Positions 47,477 to 55,521 of a stretch of DNA of 64,000 bases are shown here, in pieces. The notes below the pieces were generated by a model that searched no databases, was not told the DNA's origin, and saw nothing but the letters and a program-made list of their open reading frames with translations. The stretch covers positions 62,001 to 126,000 of the forward strand of contig NZ_CACSKD010000008.1 in the NCBI RefSeq assembly GCF_902706285.1. The letters run 5' to 3'. The DNA comes from Rhizobium sp. 18055. GTDB lineage: Bacteria; Pseudomonadota; Alphaproteobacteria; Rhizobiales; Rhizobiaceae. Position numbers and translations under genes: made by a program. Positions within the stretch are counted from its first letter, which is position 1, and each line of letters opens with the position of its first letter.

Positions 47477-48057
47477 CACCCCACCTCCGGCAAGGGCTCG
47501 GCGCCACCGATGATGAAGGCGGCGAGCTGTTCCATCGGCAGCCGGCGGCGCATGGCGCAGTCGCGCAGGATGGTGTAGGCGCGCTCCTCGCTGACACCAT
47601 GGACATGCATCAGCTTTTCGACCGCGGCGTGGACGAGGGGACGCAGGCGCACGCGTTCCTCAAGAAATTTCACCCGCTCGGCAACGGTTTTCCGCTCCTG
47701 GTGGATGGCGACCGCCATCACCAGTGCCGGATAGACGGCCGACGCCGCAATCGGCTTGGCGATGATGGCGCCGGCCCCCTGTTCCAGCGCCCAGGCGATC
47801 CGTCCCGGCGCTTCCGAGCCGAGCAATGCCACGACAGGGCAGCCCGGCTGCGCGTCGCGCCACGGCAGAAGATCGTCCCAGCCATGATCGGCATCGACAA
47901 TGACGAGATCGGGCAGCGCGCCGGAGCCAAGCGGTGCCCATTGCAGCGTCACGCGCACGCCGAGCAGACGAAGCTGGCGGATCAGCCTTTCGGTATTGCT
48001 GTCCTCGCGGTGGATGACGGTCGCATCCCAGCCGGTGAAATTCGGGGTCTCTCTCAT
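47476..48057 (-). CDS. AmiR/NasR-type ANTAR antiterminator
   Basis: A 193-residue AmiR-like protein with an N-terminal pseudo-receiver domain (LVIVDADHGW, KPIAASAVYP) and a C-terminal ANTAR domain from about residue 130 (ERVRLRPLVHAAVEKLM, HGVSEERAYTILRDCAMRR). ANTAR proteins bind RNA hairpins in a leader and prevent transcription termination. AmiR is held inactive by AmiC until an amide binds. It lies directly after the AmiC-like gene, overlapping by four bases. Its likely target is the leader at 49197-49300 before the amiC-like gene. Confidence 0.85.
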   Translation of the reverse strand: MRETPNFTGWDATVIHREDSNTERLIRQLRLLGVRVTLQWAPLGSGALPDLVIVDADHGWDDLLPWRDAQPGCPVVALLGSEAPGRIAWALEQGAGAIIAKPIAASAVYPALVMAVAIHQERKTVAERVKFLEERVRLRPLVHAAVEKLMHVHGVSEERAYTILRDCAMRRRLPMEQLAAFIIGGAEPLPEVG

Positions 48058-49187
48058 GATACCACCCGCAGTTTCGGCGCGACCGGCCGGCTACGACCCG
48101 TCAGATAGGGATCGGCGGCAAGCGGTGGCCGCGAGGTGATGATATCGAAGCCATTGTCCGAATTGATGCGCCCGAGATGAAACGGCAGTGCCGCATGGTT
48201 GGTTTCCCGATCGATCGACAGCGGCCCGAACAGGGTTGGCCATGCAGACGCATAGAGCGTCTGGCGCACCGCCACCGGCTCGTCTTTGCCCGCCGCGACG
48301 ATCGCGGTGGCGCACAGTTTGGCGGCCGTATAGGCGCCGGCGAACACGCTTGATACCCGGCGCTGGCTGCCGAAATGCGCGGCCACGCGGGCCTTGAACG
48401 CCAGGTTGTCCGATGTGTCGAGATTGTCGAAATAGGACGCCGCGCAGAGCTGCCCGAGCGCCGCACCTGGCGCAATTTCGTCCAGCTCGCATTCCATCAG
48501 ATCGCAGCTGACGACAGGGCAGTTTTCGGCGCGGAACGCCGGATCGCGCTCGCCAAGCTTCCGGATGGCCGCCAGAAAGGCATAGCTCGAAGGGCCGATC
48601 AAGTTGTTGAGGATGAAGCTCGGGCGGCGCTGCTCGATATCGGCAACGATGCGATCGACGGCGGTTTCCTCAAGTGGCAGGTAGCGCTCGCCGAGCACCT
48701 CGCCGCCGGCATTGTGGATCAGCTCGCGCGCCAGCCGGTTCATCTCCCAGCCCCAGACATAATTGGCACCGACCAGATAGGGGCGCGCACCGAAGCGGGG
48801 GATCAGGTGCTCGAACAGCGGGATCAGATGCTGGTTCGGGCAGCCGCCGACATAGATGACGTTCTCATTCGCCTCGAAGCCCTCATAGGGACACATGTAC
48901 CAGAGCAAACCGTCGTGCTTTTCGACAAGCGGAATGACTTCCTTGCGCGCCGCCGACGTGATCGTGCCGACGATGTGGCGGCAGCCGGCGCGCAAAAGCT
49001 GGCGTGCGCCATCGAGATAAGCGGAGAGATCGGCATGGGGATCGAAAAACACCGGCTCGACCGCCTGCCCGCTCGCCGCGGAAAATTCCGCCAGTGCAAA
49101 TTCCGCACCATCGCGCGCATCCCTGCCCATCGGTGCGTATGGCCCCGATGTAGAGAAGAGGATGCCGATTTTCAGTGCGTCGGTCAT
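48054..49187 (-). CDS. AmiC-like amide sensor (periplasmic-binding-protein fold, cytosolic)
   Basis: A 377-residue protein read from the ATG at 49187 (MTDALKIGILFSTSGPYA); an in-frame start at 49214 lies in the terminator-side leader and is unlikely. It has the type-I binding-protein fold of AmiC and urea/short-chain amide binding proteins, with GAARQLLRAGCRHIVGTITSAARK, WYMCPYEGFE and VWGWEMNRLARE segments close to AmiC. No signal peptide is present, in line with a cytosolic negative regulator. It pairs with the AmiR-like protein encoded next and should release it on binding an amide. Confidence 0.82.
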   Translation of the reverse strand: MTDALKIGILFSTSGPYAPMGRDARDGAEFALAEFSAASGQAVEPVFFDPHADLSAYLDGARQLLRAGCRHIVGTITSAARKEVIPLVEKHDGLLWYMCPYEGFEANENVIYVGGCPNQHLIPLFEHLIPRFGARPYLVGANYVWGWEMNRLARELIHNAGGEVLGERYLPLEETAVDRIVADIEQRRPSFILNNLIGPSSYAFLAAIRKLGERDPAFRAENCPVVSCDLMECELDEIAPGAALGQLCAASYFDNLDTSDNLAFKARVAAHFGSQRRVSSVFAGAYTAAKLCATAIVAAGKDEPVAVRQTLYASAWPTLFGPLSIDRETNHAALPFHLGRINSDNGFDIITSRPPLAADPYLTGRSRPVAPKLRVVS

Positions 49188-49196
49188 GCGAACCCC

Positions 49197-49249
49197 AAAA
49201 ACGAAAAACCCCACGACGCAGTCCCATCGCTGATGGGGACGTCATGGGG
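49197..49249 (-). terminator. Leader terminator just upstream of the amide-sensor gene
   Basis: On the minus strand CCCCATGACG pairs with CGTCGTGGGG (one G-T), enclosing a second stem CCCATC/GATGGG, and is followed by TTTTTCGTTTTT. It ends ten bases before the ATG at 49187. Placed between promoter and first gene, it can only act as an attenuator, the element ANTAR proteins overcome. Confidence 0.85.
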
Positions 49250-49300
49250 CGAAACTGCCCGGCGACTATCGAAGTCATGTGTTTGCGGCAACGAATTGCC
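49247..49300 (-). promoter_or_regulatory. Two leader hairpins, probable ANTAR binding site
   Basis: On the minus strand GGCA-ATTCGT-TGCC (49287-49300) and GGGC-AGTTTC-GCCC (49247-49260) each give a 4-bp stem with a six-base loop starting with A. The second shares three bases with the terminator's 5' arm, so forming it opposes termination. ANTAR targets are paired hexaloop hairpins with A at loop position 1 and G at position 4; the G is missing in both, so the match is partial. The first could also fold with a UUCG tetraloop. Confidence 0.5.
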
Positions 49301-49318
49301 TAATCCTCAAGCTTGCAT

Positions 49319-49345
49319 AAAATACAGGCGTACGAATTTTGTCAA
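49319..49345 (-). promoter_or_regulatory. Candidate promoter of the amide operon
   Basis: Minus-strand TTGACA (49340-49345) is followed after 15 bases by TATTTT (49319-49324). The -35 is perfect and the -10 fair, with slightly short spacing. Transcription would start near 49312 and run through the hairpin leader. Confidence 0.45.
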
Positions 49346-49498
49346 GCGGGTGTTCAACAGCCGATAGGCCATGTGCCAAGCGGCTGCTGGCCAGATGCGG
49401 CCGCGGATACACGCGTGCATGGCAGCCTTTAGCGGTGTGAATCGCGCAATCGACGCTTCGCCTCGCTGGGGGGGGATAACGAGCGCTCGAAAGGACAA

Positions 49499-49527
49499 CG
49501 GGCATGGGAGACAGGCCCCCATGCCCG
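49499..49527 (-). terminator. Hairpin after the Liv-type binding-protein gene
   Basis: CGGGCATGGG and CCCATGCCCG form a perfect 10-bp stem with a 9-base loop right after the stop of the binding-protein gene (49537), which is the last gene of its operon. Only a short mixed TTGTCCTTT follows on the minus strand. Confidence 0.65.
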
Positions 49528-49536
49528 CGTCGTTGA

Positions 49537-50796
49537 TTACTTCGCAGCCTTGAGCTTGCCGACCTCGTCTGCGCTCATTTCGCCGACCGTGGTCACTTCG
49601 CCATTGGTGATCTTCCACAGGCGGAACGGGCCGGTGATGTCGCCGTATTGGTCGAAACTAACGGGGCCAATGACGCCTTCGTATTTCACCGGCTTGCCGT
49701 CCTTGATCAGTTGCAACGCCTTGGCGAACTCTTCCTTGCCGGCATGAATAGGCGTGCCGCCTTCGGCGACCACTTCCGGCATCGCGGCCTTGATGGCGGC
49801 AGCGTCGGACTTGCCGGCCTTGGCGATGGCGAGTGCGACGATCGCACCGGCATCGTAGGAACGGTCCGCGGCAGGCGCGGACGGCGAAATGCCGCCCGAG
49901 AAGGCCTCGTATGTGCTGTTGAAATACTCGGTCGATGCCGTCGGGCTGGTGCCGGAAGACGTGCCATAGGCATTCTCGAGATACTGCGCGCCGACGCTGT
50001 CAATGAAGTCCTTCGAGTTCATGCCGTCGTTCAGCAGGAAATTCTGCTTGCCACCGCCGGAGATCCAGGCGCGGGCAATGGTAGCGCCATCCACCGGTGT
50101 GCTGACGAGGTAGAGGGCATCGGGCTCGCCCGCCATGGCAGCGCTGGCCTCGGACGAATAGCTCGACTGCTTCTCGTTGTAAGGCGTTGTCGAGGTGATG
50201 GTGCCGCCGAGCTTCTGATAGGCGGTGGCGAATTCGCGGACCATGTTGACGCCGAAATCGCTGTTGACGTTGATGATGGCGATCTTCTTCAGGCCCTGAT
50301 CGATCGCATATTTGGCGGCAGCAGTGCCCTGCAGAGCATCGGAGGTGATGGTGCGGAAGAACACGCCATTGGTCTTGCCATCGCGGCCGAGCTCGGTGAG
50401 CGTCGGCGAGGATGAGGCTGGCGATACCTGGACGACGCCGGCAGGTGCCGTGACCGAGGTCAGGATCGGGATCGACACCGACGAGATGATGCCGCCGATG
50501 ATGACAGGCACCTTCTTGATGTTGACGAGCTGTGTCGCCTGATCGACGGCGATGTTGCCCTGGCTCTGGCTGTCGCGGGTGTCTGCAACGATCTTGCAGC
50601 CACCGACGCCGCCGGCATCATTGAAATCGCGGAACGCCATCTCGACGGATTTGGCGCCGGCCTGGCCGTATTCCCCGGCAGGGCCTGTCAGCTCCATGAC
50701 GAGGCCGACGGTGATGTCGCAATCGGCGGCAAAGCTTGGTGCCGTCGATGCTGCGAGGGCAGCAACCATGGCGGAAAGCAGAAATGTCGTTCTCAT
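49537..50796 (-). CDS. Liv-type ABC transporter substrate-binding protein
   Basis: A 419-residue periplasmic protein with a signal peptide (FLLSAMVAALAASTAPSFA, cleavage near residue 23). It has the Leu/Ile/Val-type (Peripla_BP_6) fold: ITVGLVMELTGPAGEYG, VGGCKIVADTRDSQSQGN, and SPASSSPTLTE, the usual ligand-contact loop. AAGGGGAA lies just before its ATG, two bases from the aldo/keto reductase stop. Its membrane and ATPase partners are encoded divergently at 53064-56489. The ligand need not be an amino acid. Confidence 0.88.
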   Translation of the reverse strand: MRTTFLLSAMVAALAASTAPSFAADCDITVGLVMELTGPAGEYGQAGAKSVEMAFRDFNDAGGVGGCKIVADTRDSQSQGNIAVDQATQLVNIKKVPVIIGGIISSVSIPILTSVTAPAGVVQVSPASSSPTLTELGRDGKTNGVFFRTITSDALQGTAAAKYAIDQGLKKIAIINVNSDFGVNMVREFATAYQKLGGTITSTTPYNEKQSSYSSEASAAMAGEPDALYLVSTPVDGATIARAWISGGGKQNFLLNDGMNSKDFIDSVGAQYLENAYGTSSGTSPTASTEYFNSTYEAFSGGISPSAPAADRSYDAGAIVALAIAKAGKSDAAAIKAAMPEVVAEGGTPIHAGKEEFAKALQLIKDGKPVKYEGVIGPVSFDQYGDITGPFRLWKITNGEVTTVGEMSADEVGKLKAAK

Positions 50797-50798
50797 TG

Positions 50799-51845
50799 TT
50801 ATTCCCCTTTGTTGAGATTGTATTTCATGATGCTGCCGTGGCGGCCTTCCCGGTCCCGCTCCAGCGTATAGACGTCACCTTCCAGCGGATGGGCCTGCGA
50901 CAGGATTGCCGCAATCTCCGCCTGATCGGTTTCCCTGAGCCTGATATCCGCAATCGCCAGATTGGACGGCAGATGGTCGCGGTTGCGGGCACCGACGATC
51001 ACCGCGGCAACGCCAGGCTTGGTCAGCATCGCAGCGCTTGCGACGGTGGCGATATCCACCTGATGCCGGTCGGCGATCCCCCGGAGCGTCGAAAGCAGTG
51101 CCTGGAACAGGTCCCAACCGCCGAAATCGTCGATGATCAGCTTGTACTTGGTGAGCGAGCGGTTCTCGAGCGGATGCTCGGGCTCGGGTTGCCCGAGCCA
51201 GCGATCGCCGAGGAAGCCGCCGGCCACCGTGCCGTAGCAGAACAGTGCGAAATTCTTCTCGGCCGCCAGCCCAGCCATGCGCTTTTCCGGGCGCCGGTCG
51301 AGCAGCGAATATTGCAGCTGCAGCGAGGTGAAGGGCACGCCCGCACCAATGATCGCCTCGATATGATCCGTGTCGAAATTGGTACCGCTGATCTTGCCGA
51401 TCTTGCCTGCCTGATGCAGTTCCTTCAGCCATCCCGCCGTTTCCAGCCAGCCCGGAATATCGTAGGCCCACCAGTGGAACTGGACGAGATCGAGGCAATC
51501 GAGATTGAGCCGTTGGCGCGAGGTGTCGATGACGCTCTCGACATAGGCCTTGCTGATGATCGGCAGCACCGTCAGATCAGGCACGAACTTGGTGTGCACG
51601 CGGATGCGCGATAGAGCCTCGGCACCGCGAAGGTTCTTGTAGGCAAGCCGGAAGCGGCCGATCAGTTCCTCGACACCGGTATAGATGTCCGCGCAGTCGA
51701 ATGTGGTGATCCCGGCATCGGCAAAGGCAATCATGTCCTCGATGGCGCTGTCGGCATCGATTGCGCCATGCCCGCCCGCGAGCTGCCAGCCGCCGCGGAT
51801 GACGCGGGAGATCTCGTAGTCAGGGGCGATGGTGATGCGTTGCAT
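50799..51845 (-). CDS. Aldo/keto reductase
   Basis: A 348-residue NADPH-dependent aldo/keto reductase from the ATG at 51845; an upstream in-frame start at 51866 overlaps the TIGR04076 gene. The tetrad is Asp50, Tyr55, Lys86 and His124 (TTFDCADIY, HTKFVP, VQFHWW). The C-terminal cofactor segment is VAAVIVGARNRDH. It shares segments such as FHWW, YGTxxGGFL and WLGQPEP with the N-terminal part of the fusion at 56493, so the two are paralogues acting in the same system. Its substrate is unknown. Confidence 0.87.
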   Translation of the reverse strand: MQRITIAPDYEISRVIRGGWQLAGGHGAIDADSAIEDMIAFADAGITTFDCADIYTGVEELIGRFRLAYKNLRGAEALSRIRVHTKFVPDLTVLPIISKAYVESVIDTSRQRLNLDCLDLVQFHWWAYDIPGWLETAGWLKELHQAGKIGKISGTNFDTDHIEAIIGAGVPFTSLQLQYSLLDRRPEKRMAGLAAEKNFALFCYGTVAGGFLGDRWLGQPEPEHPLENRSLTKYKLIIDDFGGWDLFQALLSTLRGIADRHQVDIATVASAAMLTKPGVAAVIVGARNRDHLPSNLAIADIRLRETDQAEIAAILSQAHPLEGDVYTLERDREGRHGSIMKYNLNKGE

Positions 51846-51855
51846 GGTGTCTGGC

Positions 51856-52206
51856 CTATTCGTCAATCAAGGGAACCGCAGTGGTCGCGGCATGGCTGAA
51901 ACGGCGGGTACCCGTGCGGGTGATCCTCAGCCGTGTGGAGCAATTCGGGTCCGGGCAGGCGATATCCGCATCCGTCGTCATCCAGTCGTTGCGGTCGGTC
52001 GGTCGCTGCTTGGCGGCCAGAAGCGGCAGGACGGAGGAGAGCGAGTATATCGAGATGCCCTGCCCTGGCGGCAGATGCAGCATCTCGCCGCGCAGTTCGA
52101 AATGATCGCCGGGTTTGGCGCCACAATAGACGGCACCGCCATCCGGGATGATCACATCGACGCGGAGATCGAAGAGGTCGAAGCCATCGTCAGCGGCATC
52201 AGTCAT
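51856..52206 (-). CDS. TIGR04076 family protein
   Basis: A 116-residue protein from the ATG at 52206, overlapping the GntR stop by eight bases; the longer open frame upstream lies within the GntR gene. FDLRVDVIIPDGGAVYCGAKPGDHFEL and a CPDPNC pair near residue 82 resemble TIGR04076, a small family of unknown function with conserved Cys residues that may bind metal. It is encoded between GntR and aldo/keto reductase genes, so it probably takes part in this catabolic system. Confidence 0.65.
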   Translation of the reverse strand: MTDAADDGFDLFDLRVDVIIPDGGAVYCGAKPGDHFELRGEMLHLPPGQGISIYSLSSVLPLLAAKQRPTDRNDWMTTDADIACPDPNCSTRLRITRTGTRRFSHAATTAVPLIDE

Positions 52207-53038
52207 GCATCGCGCCCTCCGCTTTGCTGTCCGGCTCAACGTCCAGCCGCCCGCGAATGAGATCGAAGGAGCGGCTGATATCGTTGGACAGCGACAGCAT
52301 GGCGCCCTCGGCATCGCGCCGTTCCAGCGCATCTATCAGCGCCCAGTGATGGTTGGTCGCGGCCAATCCCCCTTGCTCGTCATGGATATGAGCCGCCTTG
52401 CGGATGATCGCACCCGATTGCAGCCACAGGCTTTCAACGATCGGGATCAGCACCTGCGAGCGTGCCGCGTGGTAGATGTGGAAGTGAAAGCGCTGGTTCA
52501 GTGCGGACGTGACATGACCGATGTCCTTGCCATGTCGCTCGAAGGCCATGTCGCAATCGACATTGATCTGCCTCAGCGCCGCAAAGTCGTCGGAGGTGAG
52601 ATTTGGCAGAGCGAGAGCCACCATCTGCCCCTCGATCAGGATGCGGGCGCGGGCCAGATCGTCGAGACGTTCGCGGGTGATCAGCGGCACCCGCACCGAC
52701 CGGTTCGGCAGCGATTCAAGCGCCTGCTCCGAGACAAGGCGGCCAAGCGCCTCACGCACCGGCATGGTGCTGGTCTGCAGCCGATCGGCAAGATCGACGA
52801 TGCGCAGCACGTCGCCGGCATCGAACATGCCGTTGATCAGCGAATTGCGCAGCTGGGCGTAGACCCGGTCCTGCAGGGTCTCGCGGCCGACCGGCGACAG
52901 GGCATCGTCGCGATCATGGCCGCCGGTGCCGGTCTCTGACGATTTCCTCATCTGGACTGCCATCCCACCTGCTCCGCCCACCGCCGCTTTTTTCGGTTGC
53001 ATTTCCTCATGCAGTGAAGTTTGATCAAACATCACCAA
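52199..53038 (-). CDS. GntR family transcriptional regulator (FCD domain)
   Basis: A 279-residue FadR-type regulator at most; a start at 53002 would make it 267 residues and leave the palindrome at 53019-53030 outside the gene. The winged helix spans about residues 52-118 (LQDRVYAQLRNSLINGMFDAGD, STMPVREALGRLVSEQAL), followed by the FCD domain with LNQRFHFHIYHAA. It heads the leftward operon, is divergent from the Liv-type ABC operon, and is likely the regulator of both. Confidence 0.85.
   Translation of the reverse strand: MVMFDQTSLHEEMQPKKAAVGGAGGMAVQMRKSSETGTGGHDRDDALSPVGRETLQDRVYAQLRNSLINGMFDAGDVLRIVDLADRLQTSTMPVREALGRLVSEQALESLPNRSVRVPLITRERLDDLARARILIEGQMVALALPNLTSDDFAALRQINVDCDMAFERHGKDIGHVTSALNQRFHFHIYHAARSQVLIPIVESLWLQSGAIIRKAAHIHDEQGGLAATNHHWALIDALERRDAEGAMLSLSNDISRSFDLIRGRLDVEPDSKAEGAMHD
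53019..53030. promoter_or_regulatory. Candidate GntR operator in the divergent promoter
   Basis: GTTTGATCAAAC is a perfect 12-base palindrome in the short region between the GntR gene and the livG-like gene at 53064. It does not resemble the TGGTATACCA site of the other GntR pair, fitting a different regulator. Confidence 0.55.
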
Positions 53039-53063
53039 TCAAATCAAGAGCCTTCTTTCATCC

Positions 53064-53873
53064 ATGCCTTCTCCCATGCCAGACGCAACATCGAGCGCCG
53101 CGCCACCAGCCCGAGCGGTGATCGACGCGCGCGATCTGGTGAAACGGTTCGACGGCAATACCGCCGTTGCCGGCATGTCGCTGCGGCTGGCAGAGGGCGA
53201 GATGGTCGGGCTGATCGGGCCGAACGGAGCCGGCAAGACGACGCTGTTCAACCTCATCGCCGGCAGCCTGAAGCCGACATCGGGCGAGATCTGGATCGGC
53301 GGCCTCGACGTTTCGCAGGAAAGCCCGGAGCAGCGCATCGGCCGCGGTGTCGGACGCACGTTCCAGATCCCCAAGCCTTTCCTTGAAATGACCGTACTCG
53401 AAAACGTGCTGGCCGGCGCACAGGCGCAGGACGGCGAGCGACTGTTTGCAAACTTCCTGCGCCCCGTTCATGTCAGGCGGCAGGAAAAGCTGGCGATCGA
53501 CAAGGCGAGGACCCTGCTGGAGTTCGTGACGCTGTCGGGCCTCGAAGCGCAACCCGCCAGGGTGCTCTCCGGCGGGCAGCGCAAGCTGCTGGAACTGGCA
53601 CGCATCCTGATGGCCGATCCCAAGGCGATTCTGCTCGACGAGCCGGCAGCAGGGGTCAATCCGGCCCTGCTCGAGACGATCATGGAGCGCGTTTTGGAGC
53701 TCAACGCGCAGGGCAAGTCGATCCTGCTCATCGAGCACAACATGGACATGGTCTCGCGGCTCTGCTCGCGCGTCGTGGCCATGGCGCTCGGCAAGCCTCT
53801 AGCGGAAGGCACACCCGCCGATGTCGCCTCCAATCCCGATGTAATCGAAGCCTATCTCGGAGCCGTGGCATGA
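53064..53873 (+). CDS. Liv-type ABC transporter ATP-binding protein (LivG-like)
   Basis: A 269-residue ATPase of the LivG group: Walker A GPNGAGKTT near residues 52-60, the LivG-typical GVGRTFQIPKPF, signature LSGGQRKLLELAR and Walker B LLDEPAAGVNP, and a long C-terminal VAMALGKPLAEGTP. It overlaps the livF-like gene by four bases. First gene of the rightward operon with its binding protein encoded across the divergent promoter. Confidence 0.9.
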   Translation: MPSPMPDATSSAAPPARAVIDARDLVKRFDGNTAVAGMSLRLAEGEMVGLIGPNGAGKTTLFNLIAGSLKPTSGEIWIGGLDVSQESPEQRIGRGVGRTFQIPKPFLEMTVLENVLAGAQAQDGERLFANFLRPVHVRRQEKLAIDKARTLLEFVTLSGLEAQPARVLSGGQRKLLELARILMADPKAILLDEPAAGVNPALLETIMERVLELNAQGKSILLIEHNMDMVSRLCSRVVAMALGKPLAEGTPADVASNPDVIEAYLGAVA

Positions 53874-54613
53874 CGCTTCCGGCCCTTCAGACCCGCGCGC
53901 TTGTCGCCGGATACGAACCCGATATGCCGATCGTGCGCGGTGTCGATCTCTCGGTGAAAGCCGGTGAATTGCTGGTGCTGCTTGGTCCCAACGGCGCCGG
54001 AAAGTCGACGCTGGTCAAGGCCATCGCCGGCGTCGTGCCTGTTCACTCCGGCAGCATCTCGCTCGGCGAACGCGACATCACCCGTGTGCCCGCCCACCGC
54101 AAGATTGGCGAGGGCCTCGCCTTCGTGCCGCAGACGGAAAACATCTTCGCCACGCTGACTATTCACGAAAACCTGCAGCTTGCCGCTGCAGTGCTGCCGA
54201 AAGCGCTGCGCGCCGAAAAGATCGCAGCACTTTACCGACGTTTTCCCGATCTTGCCGCCAAACCATCGCGACTGGCCGGCGCGCTCTCCGGCGGACAGCG
54301 ACAGATGCTGGCGGTTACGCGTGCGCTGATCGTCGATCCGCCCGTGCTCATTCTGGACGAGCCTTCGGCAGGCCTGTCACCGAAGATCGTGGCCGAGGTG
54401 TTTGCGATGCTGAAAGAGATCAATGCCGGTGGCGTCACGGTCATTCTGGTCGAGCAGAACGTCAAGGCAGCTCTGGCGATTGCCAGCCGCGCCGTCATCC
54501 TCGTCGAAGGCCAGATCCGCCATGAGGGCGAGGCATCCTCGCTACTCGGCGATCCACTGATCGCCAAACTCTATCTCGGCACCAGCCAGCCGCAAAAGGC
54601 GGAGCAGCCATGA
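53870..54613 (+). CDS. Liv-type ABC transporter ATP-binding protein (LivF-like)
   Basis: A 247-residue ATPase of the LivF group with Walker A GPNGAGKST near residues 38-46, LAFVPQTENIFATLTIHENL, signature LSGGQRQMLAV and Walker B LILDEPSAGLSPKI, and the VEQN switch segment ILVEQNVKAAL. Four-base overlaps with both neighbours show tight coupling. It forms a heterodimer with the LivG-like protein at the cytosolic face. Confidence 0.9.
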   Translation: MTLPALQTRALVAGYEPDMPIVRGVDLSVKAGELLVLLGPNGAGKSTLVKAIAGVVPVHSGSISLGERDITRVPAHRKIGEGLAFVPQTENIFATLTIHENLQLAAAVLPKALRAEKIAALYRRFPDLAAKPSRLAGALSGGQRQMLAVTRALIVDPPVLILDEPSAGLSPKIVAEVFAMLKEINAGGVTVILVEQNVKAALAIASRAVILVEGQIRHEGEASSLLGDPLIAKLYLGTSQPQKAEQP

Positions 54614-55521
54614 ACCCGCAATTCCTGATGGACGGCCTGATCGCCGGCGCGATGATCGGCCTTGGTGCCATCGGCGTGACGCTGACTTATTCGATCCTGC
54701 GCTTTGCCAATTTCGCCCATGGCGAACTGCTGTCCTGGGGCGCCTACCTGGCGCTCGCCGTCAGCGGCGGCCTCGGCCTGCTCTCGACGTCGCTGACAAA
54801 GCCGATCGGCCCCTTCTCCTTCGGCTGGTCGTTGCCGCTGGCCGCCATCATCGCCATCGTGTTGACCGGCCTTCTGGCCCTTGCCGTCGATGCCGTGCTG
54901 TTCGGGCGGCTTCGAGCCCGTGGCGGTGCCGTCATCATTCTGGTCATGGCCAGCTTCGGCGCTTCGCTGGCGTTGCGCAGCCTGCTCGAATTCATCTTCA
55001 CCTCGAAGCCTGCCTATTACACCAAGGCGCTGCAGATTGCCGTGAAGATCGGTGGCGGCCTGCGCGCCACGCCCGATCAGCTTCTCTCGCTCGGCGTCTC
55101 GCTTGTCGCAGTCATCGCCATTCACCTGCTGATGACCCGCACCGATATCGGCCGCTCGATGCGCGCTGTCAGCGAGAACCCGGCGCTCGCGGGCATTGCC
55201 GGCGTTGATGTGCGCAGGGTGATCCTCGTCGTCTGGTTCATCGGGGCAGCGCTTGCCTGCGTCGCCGGCATCATGACGGGGTTGCTGGTGCAGATCCGCC
55301 CCTATCTCGGCCACGACCTGCTGCTGCCACTGTTTGCTGCCGCGATCCTCGGCGGTATCGGCAGCGTTCCGGGCGCGATGATCGCCGGGCTGATCGTCGG
55401 ACTGTCAGAGGCGGCAGCCGTCCAGCTGGTCGGCGCCGAATGGCGCGCTGCCGTGTCATTCGTCATCCTTGTTGCCGTTCTGCTGCTGCGCCCGCGCGGC
55501 CTATTCGGGAGGGTCGCATGA
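54610..55521 (+). CDS. Liv-type ABC transporter permease (LivH-like)
   Basis: A 303-residue permease of the LivH family with about eight hydrophobic helices. The start NPQFLMDGLIAGAMIGLGAIGVTL and the family loop RAVSENPALAGIAGVDVRRVI near residues 186-206 are typical. It overlaps livF-like and livM-like genes by four bases each. Confidence 0.9.
   Translation: MNPQFLMDGLIAGAMIGLGAIGVTLTYSILRFANFAHGELLSWGAYLALAVSGGLGLLSTSLTKPIGPFSFGWSLPLAAIIAIVLTGLLALAVDAVLFGRLRARGGAVIILVMASFGASLALRSLLEFIFTSKPAYYTKALQIAVKIGGGLRATPDQLLSLGVSLVAVIAIHLLMTRTDIGRSMRAVSENPALAGIAGVDVRRVILVVWFIGAALACVAGIMTGLLVQIRPYLGHDLLLPLFAAAILGGIGSVPGAMIAGLIVGLSEAAAVQLVGAEWRAAVSFVILVAVLLLRPRGLFGRVA

Noticed and set aside
49247..49300. 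A full consensus ANTAR site
   Set aside because: The hexaloops have A at position 1 but not G at position 4, so I keep only a partial match and moderate confidence.
49470..49478. Run of nine or more G residues near the end of the Liv-type binding-protein operon
   Set aside because: A single homopolymer run with no repeat or partner; could be a sequencing or replication slip and gives no functional hint.
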